In this document: positions 47,096 through 56,075 of the stretch, piece by piece
Layout of the letters: each line of letters begins with the position of its first letter
Numbering within the stretch: the first letter of the stretch is position 1
Origin: Leptolyngbya sp. CCY15150
Lineage (GTDB): Bacteria > Cyanobacteriota > Cyanobacteriia > RECH01
DNA: 64,000 nt
Assembly (NCBI RefSeq): GCF_016888135.1
Contig: NZ_JACSWB010000217.1
Coordinates: 124,001 to 188,000, forward strand
Reading direction: 5' to 3'
Translations under genes and position numbers: made by a program
The notes under the pieces: model-generated
Told to the model about the DNA's origin: nothing
The model's database searches: none
The model's input: only the letters and a program-made list of their open reading frames with translations

Positions 47096-48838
47096 TTATT
47101 GCCTCATGCGCTGCCAAAGGGTCTGTCGCCAATGCAGATCGATGGAGCGATCGGTTAGCAGTTCCAGCACGCGAATACCGCTCTGAGGTAATGGATTGAG
47201 CGATTGGACTAACTGTTCCCAAGACTTGATGGGCTGATGTTCGATGCCATAGGCAGCGCAAAGGTGGGCAAAGTTCACCGATTGGGGTGTGGTGAAAAAC
47301 GTATCGAACAAGGCGGGCTCGGCTTGGGCAATGGGCAGGAGACCAAAAATACCGCCGCCGTTGTTGTTAATCACGATCACCGTTAAATGCCCTTGCCAAT
47401 GGTGCCGCACCAGGAAGCCGTTGGTGTCGTGCAGGCAGGCCAAATCACCGGTGATCAACACTCCCTGGCGGCCATAGCAAGCTCCTAGGGCAGTGGAGAG
47501 GGTACCGTCAATGCCGTTGGTGCCTCGGCTAAAGATCATCTGATGCTGCTGGGCATTCAGGGGCCAAAACCATTCCACATCGCGCACGGGCATACTGTTG
47601 GCAATCACCACGGGGGTTTGGGGCGGCAGCGATCGCCCCAGAAGCCACGATAGTTTACTTTCCACTAAGCGCTCAGTAGCGGTGCAGTGCTGATCAATCA
47701 GCGATCGGATCGAGGCAGCGGCAGATAGCCATTCATGGAGATAATCCGGTGGGCCGACGGTGGCTAGGTGGAGAGACTGCACGGCTTGATGGAGGGTGCA
47801 GCGCAGGGTATGGGTGCGGCCATGGGTGGGATCGAGGTTGCGATCGCCCCCGTCAATCACCCATTGCAGCGGCTGGGTTTTGTCCAACCACTGACGCAAC
47901 ACCTTACTGGTCGGCATCTCCCCAATCCGAATCACGACCTCGGGCGCAAGGGCGGCGGCGCGGGTGGGATGGCGCAAAATGCCGTCGTAGGTCGCCACGA
48001 GGTAGGGGTTGCAGTCCGCATGGTTGCGGGCTGGGGATAGACCTTCTGCCAAGACTGGAAAGCCCAGGGTTTTGGCCAGGTAGGCGATCGCTCGACAATA
48101 GGCACGGGGCTGGTCGGGTTGATCGACCCCGGCAATAATCACGCCGCGATCGCAGGAACCCCAGGTGGCCACATGGTCGGCGATCGCCTCTGGGGCGAGG
48201 GTGGGCGTGGGCGACGAGGTGCCACGGGTGATAGCGGCGAAAAACTGCGGCTCATCCCACTGCTTGGCCAGGGCGAGAACATCGGCTTGGGGAATAGGCG
48301 CGAGGGGATCTCGAAAAGGTTGGTTCAGGTGCACCGGCCCAGCCACGGGATAGCGCGATCGCTCCCAGGCATAGATCAAGGTTTGCCGCAGATAGGCCAA
48401 CAGGGCAGGTTCTGTGGACGGTATCGCCAGTTCGCTATACCAGTTGGGGTAGGAGCCGTAGAGTTTTTGCTGATCAATAGTTTGCCCCGCATTACAGTCC
48501 CGCAGTTCCGGGGGGCGATCGCTGGTGATAATTAGCAGCGGCACCCGCCCTGCCTGCGCTTCGATCACCGCAGGATAAAAGTTAGCGCCCGCCGTGCCCG
48601 ACGTGCAGACCAACACCGTAGGCTGCCGGGTCTGACGCGATCGCCCGAGGGCAAAAAAAGCCGCCGATCGCTCATCCAACATAGGAATAGCTTGGATGGC
48701 CGGATGCTGGGCAAAGGCTACGGTCAACGGTGTTGAGCGTGATCCTGGACAGAGCACCGCTGTTTCCACGCCTAATCGAGCTAGCACCTCCGCCATCACA
48801 GACGACCAAAGGCTGTTTGTTGTCCGAAAATCCAACAT
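47096..48838 (-). CDS. menD: 2-Succinyl-5-enolpyruvyl-6-hydroxy-3-cyclohexene-1-carboxylate synthase
   Basis: MenD is the thiamine-diphosphate enzyme joining isochorismate and 2-oxoglutarate. The 580-residue product from ATG 48838 shows AVLCPGSRSTPLTVAF, TSGTAGANFYPAVIEA, the Glu of the ThDP site, and GDLACLHDTNGF with NNNGGGIFGLLP for ThDP/Mg binding. It starts 8 bp after the menF stop, so menF-menD are one transcript. Confidence 0.96.
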   Translation of the reverse strand: MLDFRTTNSLWSSVMAEVLARLGVETAVLCPGSRSTPLTVAFAQHPAIQAIPMLDERSAAFFALGRSRQTRQPTVLVCTSGTAGANFYPAVIEAQAGRVPLLIITSDRPPELRDCNAGQTIDQQKLYGSYPNWYSELAIPSTEPALLAYLRQTLIYAWERSRYPVAGPVHLNQPFRDPLAPIPQADVLALAKQWDEPQFFAAITRGTSSPTPTLAPEAIADHVATWGSCDRGVIIAGVDQPDQPRAYCRAIAYLAKTLGFPVLAEGLSPARNHADCNPYLVATYDGILRHPTRAAALAPEVVIRIGEMPTSKVLRQWLDKTQPLQWVIDGGDRNLDPTHGRTHTLRCTLHQAVQSLHLATVGPPDYLHEWLSAAASIRSLIDQHCTATERLVESKLSWLLGRSLPPQTPVVIANSMPVRDVEWFWPLNAQQHQMIFSRGTNGIDGTLSTALGACYGRQGVLITGDLACLHDTNGFLVRHHWQGHLTVIVINNNGGGIFGLLPIAQAEPALFDTFFTTPQSVNFAHLCAAYGIEHQPIKSWEQLVQSLNPLPQSGIRVLELLTDRSIDLHWRQTLWQRMRQ

Positions 48839-48846
48839 AGTCGCTC

Positions 48847-50268
48847 TCAAACCAATGCCTGCAGCAATGCCTGCAGCTTCAAATGCACTTCCGCCAACTC
48901 CCGGTCGGGGTTGGAGCCAGCCACAATGCCCGCGCCAGCATAGAGCCGCGCCCGATTGCCATGGAGCCAGGCTGAACGAATGCCCACCACAAATTCACTG
49001 TTGCCCTGGTGATCAATCCAGCCAATCGGCGCAGCATAGAGCGATCGCTCAAAGGATTCGTGGCGCAAAATTTCCTGGCAGGCGACATCCCGCGACACCC
49101 CGGCCACCGCTGGGGTGGGATGCAGATTAGCCAATAAGGCCAGGGGATGCAGGCTATTGGGCATCCGAGCATGGATAGGCGTATGTAAATGCTGAATGTT
49201 GGACAGTCGCAAGAGGTCAGGCTCAGGGGCATAGCGGGGAGTAAGCCCAGCGGCCTGCAGTTGAGCGGCGATGAAGTCCACCACCACCTGATGCTCATGG
49301 CGTTCCTTAGGGCTATGGCGCAGGCGATCGGCCAGATCGGCATCGTCCTGGGGTGACCCACCCCGAGGCGAGGATCCCGCCAAGGCATCCACCACTAGGG
49401 CGCGATCGCGGACACTCAGCAACCGCTCGGGACTGGCCCCAATAAAGCTATGGCCTTGGTCATTGCCCGTGGAAAAGACATAGCAGTCGGGATAGCGGCG
49501 GCGCAGGTTATCCACCGATCGCACCACGGAAAACGGCTGGGGCGACACCACATCCAAGGCATGGGCCAACACCACTTTTTGCAAACGTCCCTGGGCGATC
49601 GCCCCCAACACCGCCTGCACCGAGGCTTGGAAGGGAACTGGGGACGTGGAGGCATCCGTCTCTTCCGAGAGCACCTGCCCCGGCATGGCATCCAACCGAT
49701 GACAGAGAGACACCACCGGCGAGGCCAGCGATCGCACCTGTTCTAGCGTCGTCCAAGTAGCCCGAGTTACCGCCCGTAGCGCCGTTTGGGGCGTAATCGC
49801 AAGATTGGCCGTGACGCTGGTGCGATCGCCCTGGTTGATCACCTGCCAAGCAGGAATAAAGACCGTCGCCCCCGGAAAGGGAGCCCCCGGACTCACCTGG
49901 GGAAAAAATGTAAAGCTACAGAAAAAGTGCAGCAGACTGGGAGAATGAACCGTCTGACAGCGGCGCAGACAATCATCCATAAAATATCGAGCATCCTGAA
50001 AGCGTTGAGGATGGCTAGAGCATTGAGCCACCGCACTACCCACCGCCGCGATCGCCATCTGCTGCCGCCGGTGTTCAAAATAAAAATGGGGCTGCTGGGC
50101 CACGGCCAACGCTTGCAGCACCATGAGCGGATCCAACGACGGGATCTCCCACGATAGGCTAGCGATCGCAGGCTCCTCCAGACTGGACTGCTGTTGGCAA
50201 GCCAACAAACACTGATACAGGTCTTGTTCTGTGTGCAGTCGAGGACGAGAATGGGGGGTTACGGTCAT
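48847..50268 (-). CDS. menF: Isochorismate synthase
   Basis: MenF converts chorismate to isochorismate, the entry step to phylloquinone. I chose ATG 50268 (MTVTPHSRPRLH), giving 473 residues; the longer frame starts with a non-homologous stretch. It has the anthranilate-synthase-I-like catalytic half with QKVVLAHALDVV, CYVFSTGNDQGHSFIGASPERLL, and VDALAGSSPRGG. It also has LHPTPAVAGVSRD and the C-terminal RLYAGAGIVAGSNPDRE. It precedes menD and diverges from menA. Confidence 0.94.
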   Translation of the reverse strand: MTVTPHSRPRLHTEQDLYQCLLACQQQSSLEEPAIASLSWEIPSLDPLMVLQALAVAQQPHFYFEHRRQQMAIAAVGSAVAQCSSHPQRFQDARYFMDDCLRRCQTVHSPSLLHFFCSFTFFPQVSPGAPFPGATVFIPAWQVINQGDRTSVTANLAITPQTALRAVTRATWTTLEQVRSLASPVVSLCHRLDAMPGQVLSEETDASTSPVPFQASVQAVLGAIAQGRLQKVVLAHALDVVSPQPFSVVRSVDNLRRRYPDCYVFSTGNDQGHSFIGASPERLLSVRDRALVVDALAGSSPRGGSPQDDADLADRLRHSPKERHEHQVVVDFIAAQLQAAGLTPRYAPEPDLLRLSNIQHLHTPIHARMPNSLHPLALLANLHPTPAVAGVSRDVACQEILRHESFERSLYAAPIGWIDHQGNSEFVVGIRSAWLHGNRARLYAGAGIVAGSNPDRELAEVHLKLQALLQALV

Positions 50269-50912
50269 AGTAGGCAAAGCGGCAGGTTTCCATCCACTCA
50301 GGCAGTCTGACTGGGTAACATCGACATTGAGATACGGCCGCAGATCCGTCAACCTCGATCCGCTCCCACGGTTCGCAACGATCTGCCCAAGCCCATGGAG
50401 AGCATCACACTCAGCGGGCTCCAGCGCTCCGATCCCTTCCAAACGATAAACGGTGGGGGGCAGTTTAGGGGAACTCTGTTGCACTGTGTTGCAGAGTATT
50501 ACAAGACACAACTATGGCTGAGCACTCCCCAAGGCCGCCCTAGGTCGGGCTATGAGAAACCTGGGGGTTGGGGTAGAACCTAGGTAGGTAAAGGCATTGA
50601 CGCCTTGGGATATCTCTCATCTATTCTACGAATAATCGGGGGACAGGCTGGACTCGCGCCTGAGGATTTTCCGCAAATCCTCGGTGGAATATTGCAATTC
50701 GTAACGGCTCACTCAGCGATCGCCCAAAATCACCCGATCGTCTGTAACCCTATGAGATACTGAGGTCTAGACAGCGCCAACTTCAGGTGCTTGCCGGAGT
50801 TCACGGCATCCGTCTCGGCAATCAACCACCCTGGTTTTGTCCCTGGGTAGGAGGGTAGATGGATGGATGGCTCTCCCCTCAGCTCCCGATACTATCCATT
50901 GACGTTTAAGAC
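50269..50912. promoter_or_regulatory. 644-bp divergent menF/menA control region
   Basis: No gene is supported here. A short hairpin GAGGATTT/AAATCCTC with a 5-nt loop sits at 50662-50682. The region must hold both men promoters. I could not define -10/-35 boxes with confidence. Confidence 0.4.
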
Positions 50913-51821
50913 ATGACGATTCAAACGGTGAGAACGGTGCGATCGCCGCATCGCAAACAACTCTGGATGGCTGCCATCAAGCCCCCCATGTATAGCGTGG
51001 CGATTATGCCCATTTGGCTGGGAAGTGCGATCGCCTTTGCCGAAACCCAGCGTCTACATCTGCCGGTATTCCTAACCTTTACCTGTTCTGCTATCCTCAT
51101 CCTGGCCTGGGAAAACCTCAGCAATGATGTCTTCGACTCAGAAACTGGCATTGATCAAAATAAACATCATTCGTTAGTCAATTTAACCCGCAATAAATCC
51201 TTAATTTTCTGGATCGGCAATAGCTGTCTGCTGGCTGGCGTGTTGGGCATTTTAGCGATCGCTCTTTTGCAGCAAGATGCAACAGTCCTAGGCATTGTCT
51301 TACTCTGCTGCGCTTTGGGCTATTCCTATCAAGGGCCGCCCCTACGATTGGGCTACCAAGGCTTGGGAGAACCGCTCTGCTTTTGCTGCTTTGGCCCCCT
51401 CGCCGTATCCGCCGCCTACTATAGCCAAACCCAAACCTGGTCGTGGATGAGCCTGGTTGCGTCCATTGTCCTAGGCTTAAGCACTAGCCTAATCCTGTTC
51501 TGCTCCCACTTCCATCAAGTGGAGGATGATATCGCCGCCGGGAAGCGATCGCCCATTGTCCGTTTGGGTACCGAGCGCAGTGCCCAACTCCTGCCCTGGG
51601 TGGTGGGCAGTCTCTACGGACTGACCATAGTCTTTGTGTCGTTGCAACTGTTTCCCTTGTGGACGTTGTTGATCCTGTTGAGCATCCCCCCCGGCTGGCA
51701 CCTTTGTCGCCACGTCAGCTGCTATCACAACCATCCTGACCGGGTTAGCAACTGTAAATTCATCGCCATTAAGCTGCATTTTTGGAGCGGTTTGCTGTTA
51801 GGCATCGGGTTCTTGCTATGA
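50913..51821 (+). CDS. menA: 1,4-Dihydroxy-2-naphthoate phytyltransferase
   Basis: MenA attaches the phytyl chain in phylloquinone synthesis. The 302-residue product is a UbiA-type prenyltransferase with about eight to nine helices and the two Asp-rich sites: NLSNDVFDSETGIDQNKHHS, and CSHFHQVEDDIAAGKRSPIV in the second half. GYSYQGPPLRLGYQGLGEP lies between them. It is divergent from menF-menD and ends in a clean hairpin. Confidence 0.95.
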   Translation: MTIQTVRTVRSPHRKQLWMAAIKPPMYSVAIMPIWLGSAIAFAETQRLHLPVFLTFTCSAILILAWENLSNDVFDSETGIDQNKHHSLVNLTRNKSLIFWIGNSCLLAGVLGILAIALLQQDATVLGIVLLCCALGYSYQGPPLRLGYQGLGEPLCFCCFGPLAVSAAYYSQTQTWSWMSLVASIVLGLSTSLILFCSHFHQVEDDIAAGKRSPIVRLGTERSAQLLPWVVGSLYGLTIVFVSLQLFPLWTLLILLSIPPGWHLCRHVSCYHNHPDRVSNCKFIAIKLHFWSGLLLGIGFLL

Positions 51822-51852
51822 CTGGCCCCTGGGCGAGGAGCAGGCGGTGGGA

Positions 51853-51887
51853 TGTCCGATGGTGAAGCACAGCTCGACCATCGGACA
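51853..51887 (+). terminator. Hairpin after menA
   Basis: A perfect 11-bp stem TGTCCGATGGT/ACCATCGGACA encloses a 13-nt loop, 31 bp after the menA stop, followed by GGTCTTAA. It lacks a strong U-tract. Confidence 0.7.
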
Positions 51888-52252
51888 GGTCTTAACGATG
51901 GGAGTTTTGATAGAGCAGACCTAAGACTGCTAAATTGAAGGTTGACGATCATCAGCGATCGCTCTCCAGGGAGTTGATCAAGGCTGCATGACCCGATGCT
52001 GCATCACCTTCACCTCAGTCCTAGTCTTTCTAGCCTAGGCACGAGTCCTCTGAAGCAGAAGTAACCCGCCTAGTAACTAAGGCGGAACCCCTGTGTGTCC
52101 TGGACTTCCTTTTCGTTCTTCTGTCTTCGTTCTTCTATCTTGCGATACTAGCCAAGCACAGCTTGTTTTAACCCAAGGTGTCCCTAGGCTGGAGGCAACT
52201 CTGACCCCACGTCCCACCCCTTCTTCATCTCACCGTTTACGTTTGCACGACC
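51888..52252. promoter_or_regulatory. Gap before the ABC ATPase with a 14-bp tandem repeat
   Basis: TTCGTTCTTCTGTC and TTCGTTCTTCTATC stand side by side at 52112-52139. A CCGCCT/AGGCGG inverted repeat lies at about 52066-52085. No ORF is supported. The promoter of the ABC gene should be here. Confidence 0.45.
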
Positions 52253-53101
52253 ATGGCTGCAGTTGCCCTACAAAACGTCCACAAAGTCTACAACAACGTC
52301 TGTGTGGTCAATGATTTGTCGTTGACCATTCAACCCGGCGAAATCTTTGGTCTGCTGGGCCCCAACGGCGCAGGCAAATCCACCACCATTCGCATGTTGA
52401 CCACCTTGACCCAGCCCACCCAGGGAGAGATTGTCGTAGCTGGCTATGATGTGGTGCGCCAACCCTTTTGGGTGAAGCAACAGATCGGGGTGGTGCTGCA
52501 ACAAATCAGCGTCGATGTGGATCTGACGGTTTGGGAAAATATGGAATTCCACGCGCGGATGCACCATATCCCCACCTCCCGCCGTCAGCAGGACATTAGC
52601 CGCTGGCTCGACTATGTTGAATTGAGCGATCGCAGCCAGTCTCTCGTCAAAACCCTATCGGGGGGCATGAAGCGCCGGCTGCAAATTGCCCGCGCCCTGC
52701 TCCACCAGCCCCAGATCTTATTCTTAGATGAACCCACCGTTGGGCTCGATCCTCAAACCCGTCGCCGGCTCTGGGAAATCATCAAAGGCTTAAATCAACA
52801 GGGCATGACCATCCTCCTCACCACCCACTACATGGAAGAGGTGGAATACCTGTGCGATCGCATTGGCATTATGGACAATGGCAAGCTGATTGAGATGGGC
52901 ACCCTAGACGAACTGCGCCACAAGCATGGGCTAGGATTGCTGATGAAGCAAGATGGCGATCGCTGGGACTATACCTTCTTTCCCACCATGGATGAGGCCC
53001 AGGTGCATCTGGCGGCGCAGGCTGATAAAACCGGCATGATGATTCGTCCGTCTAACCTAGAAGACATTTTTGTGGAACTCACCGGCCACAACTTAGACTA
53101 A
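52253..53101 (+). CDS. ABC transporter ATP-binding protein (DrrA/ABC-2 type)
   Basis: The 282-residue ATPase has Walker A GPNGAGKSTTIRML, Q-loop VVLQQISVD, signature LSGGMKRRLQIARALL, Walker B ILFLDEPTVGLDPQTRR and H-loop LLTTHYMEEVEYL. The C-terminal part (about 220-282) is the DrrA-like regulatory extension ending MIRPSNLEDIFVELTGHNL. Such proteins drive ABC-2 exporters of lipids, drugs or polysaccharides. No ABC-2 permease gene is adjacent, so partner and substrate are unknown. Confidence 0.9.
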   Translation: MAAVALQNVHKVYNNVCVVNDLSLTIQPGEIFGLLGPNGAGKSTTIRMLTTLTQPTQGEIVVAGYDVVRQPFWVKQQIGVVLQQISVDVDLTVWENMEFHARMHHIPTSRRQQDISRWLDYVELSDRSQSLVKTLSGGMKRRLQIARALLHQPQILFLDEPTVGLDPQTRRRLWEIIKGLNQQGMTILLTTHYMEEVEYLCDRIGIMDNGKLIEMGTLDELRHKHGLGLLMKQDGDRWDYTFFPTMDEAQVHLAAQADKTGMMIRPSNLEDIFVELTGHNLD

Positions 53102-53295
53102 CCCCATCGGTTAACGAGGGCATCGCCGTTGTTGAGGTGTACCCTTCCTTTGGGTAAAGGCGGGTCAACGAGATGGGTCAGCCGGTTGGATAACCGCATC
53201 TAGATCTCAGACCATGGGAGCAAGCGGCTTTCCGCCCATCCCAACCTCAGGTTTAGCCGTTCAGCACATGTTGTTTTTCCACGTTTGGGGTAACC

Positions 53296-53892
53296 ATGAT
53301 CCGCCTGGCTAGCAAAATCGAAGCGATTCTTTACCTCAAGGGGCATCCACTGCCGCTGAGCAAAATCGCTGACTATGCTGGCTGCGATCGCCGCGAGGTG
53401 GAAGAGGGCATCCTAGAATTGATGGACGACTACGCCCATCGCGACAGTGCCCTAGAAGTTGTGGAGACGCCAGAGGGATATGCGCTGCAGCTACGGCCAA
53501 GATTTCATGACTTGGTGGAGACGTTAATTCCCCTAGATTTGGGTGTCGGAGCCCTGCGCACCCTGGCAGCGATCGCCCTCAAAGGGCCCCTGAGTCAGCC
53601 TGAGTTGGTGGAATTGCGCGGTTCTGGAGTGTATCAACATGTACCCGAACTCGTCGATTTAGGATTGGTTCGGAAGCGTCGTAAAGTTGATGAACGTTCC
53701 TACTGGCTACAGATCACGCCAAAATTCTATCAATATTTTCAGGTAGAATCTCTGCCCTATCCCTTTGCCAGTCCTCCATCGAGCGATCGCCCTGCACCGC
53801 CAGAGTCCCAGGATCCCGAGCCAGACGCCGATGCTGCCGACCACCCCGAGGCCGATCATCAGGAAGCCGACCACCAAGAGCTCGATGCGTAA
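53296..53892 (+). CDS. scpB: Segregation and condensation protein ScpB
   Basis: ScpB is the winged-helix kleisin partner in the SMC-ScpAB condensin. The 198-residue product has the two winged-helix units: KIEAILYLKGHPLPLSKIAD and VGALRTLAAIALKGPLSQPELVELRGSG, then LGLVRKRRKVDERSYWLQITPKFYQYF. A Pro/Asp/His-rich tail ends with EADHQ-type repeats. scpA and smc are not in the window. Confidence 0.92.
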   Translation: MIRLASKIEAILYLKGHPLPLSKIADYAGCDRREVEEGILELMDDYAHRDSALEVVETPEGYALQLRPRFHDLVETLIPLDLGVGALRTLAAIALKGPLSQPELVELRGSGVYQHVPELVDLGLVRKRRKVDERSYWLQITPKFYQYFQVESLPYPFASPPSSDRPAPPESQDPEPDADAADHPEADHQEADHQELDA

Positions 53893-54044
53893 ACGCCCTG
53901 CCTGACTGGGTTTCACCCCAGTACTCCCCGACGATCTAGACGCCCTATCCCAGCCTGAGGGCATCCCATCCCCAGCGGGTCTCAAACACAGGATCCGCAA
54001 TTAGATGCCACAATAGACTAAATTCAGTTAACCCAATGGTCTCT

Positions 54045-54419
54045 ATGGTTTTTAACCCTGACAACAGCGATTTCTTCAGTGGCAACGCCGAAGAGGACCA
54101 AGCGAACCAACTGCTGAGCTACTTGCAAAACCAGCCGCCGGAAGTTCTGGCGCGCGTGGCTAAATCTGTGAGCCCAGACATTAGGCAGATTATTTCGCAA
54201 AATGTACAGGGGTTAGTCGGTGTGCTGCCGTCTGAGTCCTTTAACATGCAAATTACAACCGATCGGGAAAACCTGGCCGGTCTCCTTGCTTCTGCCATGA
54301 TGACGGGCTACTTTCTACGCCGTATGGAGCAGCGCATGGAACTGGAAGATAGCGTGATGGGATCCTTCTCCATGCGCCGTCGATCCAACTTTGACCCCTT
54401 CCCAGATTCCGACGCTTAA
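54045..54419 (+). CDS. DUF760 domain protein
   Basis: The 124-residue product starts at ATG 54045 (MVFNPDNSDFF); an ATG 9 bp upstream is possible. It has the family core NQLLSYLQNQPPEVLARVAKS, VSPDIRQIISQNVQGLVGVLP and DRENLAGLLASAMMTGYFLRRMEQR. DUF760 proteins are conserved in cyanobacteria and plastids without known biochemistry; plant members have been linked to stress signalling. An inverted repeat directly follows the stop. Confidence 0.8.
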   Translation: MVFNPDNSDFFSGNAEEDQANQLLSYLQNQPPEVLARVAKSVSPDIRQIISQNVQGLVGVLPSESFNMQITTDRENLAGLLASAMMTGYFLRRMEQRMELEDSVMGSFSMRRRSNFDPFPDSDA

Positions 54420-55029
54420 GATCGATCGCGACCGATCGATCCCAATGGCGATCGCCCCTGATCCCGAGGCTGACCTGTTGTGCAGCCATCGGTTAAGTAC
54501 GCCCCAAAGTCAGGAGCGATCGCCACTGTGCCAATAGTTCAGTCTTGGTTCCAGCGTTCTATCTTTGCCCTACCTCTTGATCGACCGAAACCGCAGTAAT
54601 GGTAAGTTGCACCACTCCACAGCATTTACCATCTCTGCGGCTTTCCCATGGGTTGCTTAGAAGCGATCGGGATTTCACAACCCGTTTAGAATAAGGACAG
54701 TTCTGCAGTACGCGTATTGCAGACAAGAAAAAGCGTTCCACACTGAGGGCGGATGGCAACACCTTCAGGGTAAAACCCATCAGGCAATTAACTTCAAGGG
54801 CAAGACTGGGAACAGGCAGATGCATCTTGCCCAAGAGCTGCCAACACGATTCAATGTGCAACGCTAACTGGAAGGGAATACATACAGGCTTCGATACACC
54901 CATCATATCGCGAGCAAGCATAGATTAGAATCACTGCCTGGAATATTTATGATAGACTTAACTCTATGCGAATACCCGCGATACATGGTTCCTGTTTAGA
55001 TACGGAGTGAATCTCCGGGAGAGTCTCAC
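54420..55029. other. 610-bp gap between the DUF760 gene and the LysR regulator
   Basis: GATCGATCG/CGATCGATC with a 4-nt loop (54420-54441) starts at the last base after the DUF760 stop and may terminate it. A 120-codon antisense frame (54559-54921) is the only long ORF; see its entry. The 3' end (54940-55029) should hold the LysR promoter, where ATTTATGATAGACTTAACTC shows the A/T spacing of LysR sites. Confidence 0.4.
54559..54921 (-). CDS. Doubtful hypothetical ORF
   Basis: A 120-residue frame rich in Cys, Leu and Ser (FQLALHIESCWQLL, FTLKVLPSALSVERFFL). No family match, no RBS of note, and composition unlike neighbouring proteins. It is kept only because it fills most of an otherwise empty gap. 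It could be a broken gene or chance. Confidence 0.2.
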   Translation of the reverse strand: MLARDMMGVSKPVCIPFQLALHIESCWQLLGKMHLPVPSLALEVNCLMGFTLKVLPSALSVERFFLSAIRVLQNCPYSKRVVKSRSLLSNPWESRRDGKCCGVVQLTITAVSVDQEVGQR

Positions 55030-55959
55030 GTGATCCACGCTACCTTGCATCAATTTAAAGTCTTTGAAGCAACGGCCCGCCATGGCAGCTTCACCCGGGC
55101 CGCAGAGGAGCTATTCCTCACCCAGCCCACGGTGTCTATGCAAGTCAAGCAACTAACCAAGGCGATTGGCTTACCTCTATTTGAGCAGGTCGGCAAGCGT
55201 CTCTATCTGACGGAAGCTGGCAAAGCGCTATTCTCAACCTGTAAAGACATTTTCACCAATCTCGATCAGCTAGAGATGACGGTTGCAGATTTAAAGGGGA
55301 TGAAGCAAGGGCAGCTTCGTCTAGCGGTGATTACCACAGCCAAGTATTTTGTGCCGCGCCTGCTGGGCCCTTTCTGTCGTACGTACCCTGGCATTGATGT
55401 GTCGTTGACGGTCACGAACCACGAGCGGGTGATTGATCGGTTGTCGAATAACCAGGACGACCTTTATGTCATGAGTCAGTTACCAACCAATCTGGATTTT
55501 GAAGCGGAATCCTTCCTAGATAATCCTCTGGTTGTTTTAGCTCCCATCAATCATCCCTTGGCGGGGCAACGCAATATCCCCATTCAGCGCTTAAATGATG
55601 AGCCGTTCATCATGCGGGAATCCGGATCGGGAACGCGGCGCGCGGTGGAGAGTTTGTTTGATCGGGAAAATGTCTCGGTGAAAGTCCGGTTAGAACTAGG
55701 CAGCAATGAGGCGATTAAGCAAGCGATCGCTGGCGGTTTGGGGCTATCCGTTTTATCCCACCACACCCTCACCCCAGAAGGATCTCACAGCGATCTCACC
55801 GTGCTGGATGTTGAAGGCTTCCCCATTTCCCGCCAATGGTATGTAGTCCATTTGGGTGGAAAACAACTGTCGGTGGTCGCTGCCACCTTCCTGCAGTATC
55901 TCCAGGAAGAAGCGCCTAAGCTATCCCCCATCCCAGCCCTAGCCCATTCATCAAAGTAG
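55030..55959 (+). CDS. LysR-family regulator of the CbbR/RbcR/CmpR group
   Basis: The 309-residue product starts at GTG 55030. The N-terminus MIHATLHQFKVFEATARHGS, then FTRAAEELFLTQPTVSMQVKQL, is the signature helix-turn-helix of cyanobacterial and plastid RbcR (Ycf30)/CmpR proteins that control RuBisCO or CO2-uptake genes using metabolites such as 2-phosphoglycolate. The effector domain (about 90-295) has DLYVMSQLPTN and MRESGSGTRRAVESLF. Which member it is cannot be fixed here; no rbc or cmp genes are adjacent. Confidence 0.88.
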   Translation: MIHATLHQFKVFEATARHGSFTRAAEELFLTQPTVSMQVKQLTKAIGLPLFEQVGKRLYLTEAGKALFSTCKDIFTNLDQLEMTVADLKGMKQGQLRLAVITTAKYFVPRLLGPFCRTYPGIDVSLTVTNHERVIDRLSNNQDDLYVMSQLPTNLDFEAESFLDNPLVVLAPINHPLAGQRNIPIQRLNDEPFIMRESGSGTRRAVESLFDRENVSVKVRLELGSNEAIKQAIAGGLGLSVLSHHTLTPEGSHSDLTVLDVEGFPISRQWYVVHLGGKQLSVVAATFLQYLQEEAPKLSPIPALAHSSK

Positions 55960-56075
55960 GGCGATCGCCTTTTGGCTAGGGAAGAGGCGATCGCTCCCGA
56001 TGCCTAGAACCATCATGTCCTAGACCATCGGCCACAACACCAACTTGTGATTATAGACGTGGATCATTAGCCTGG

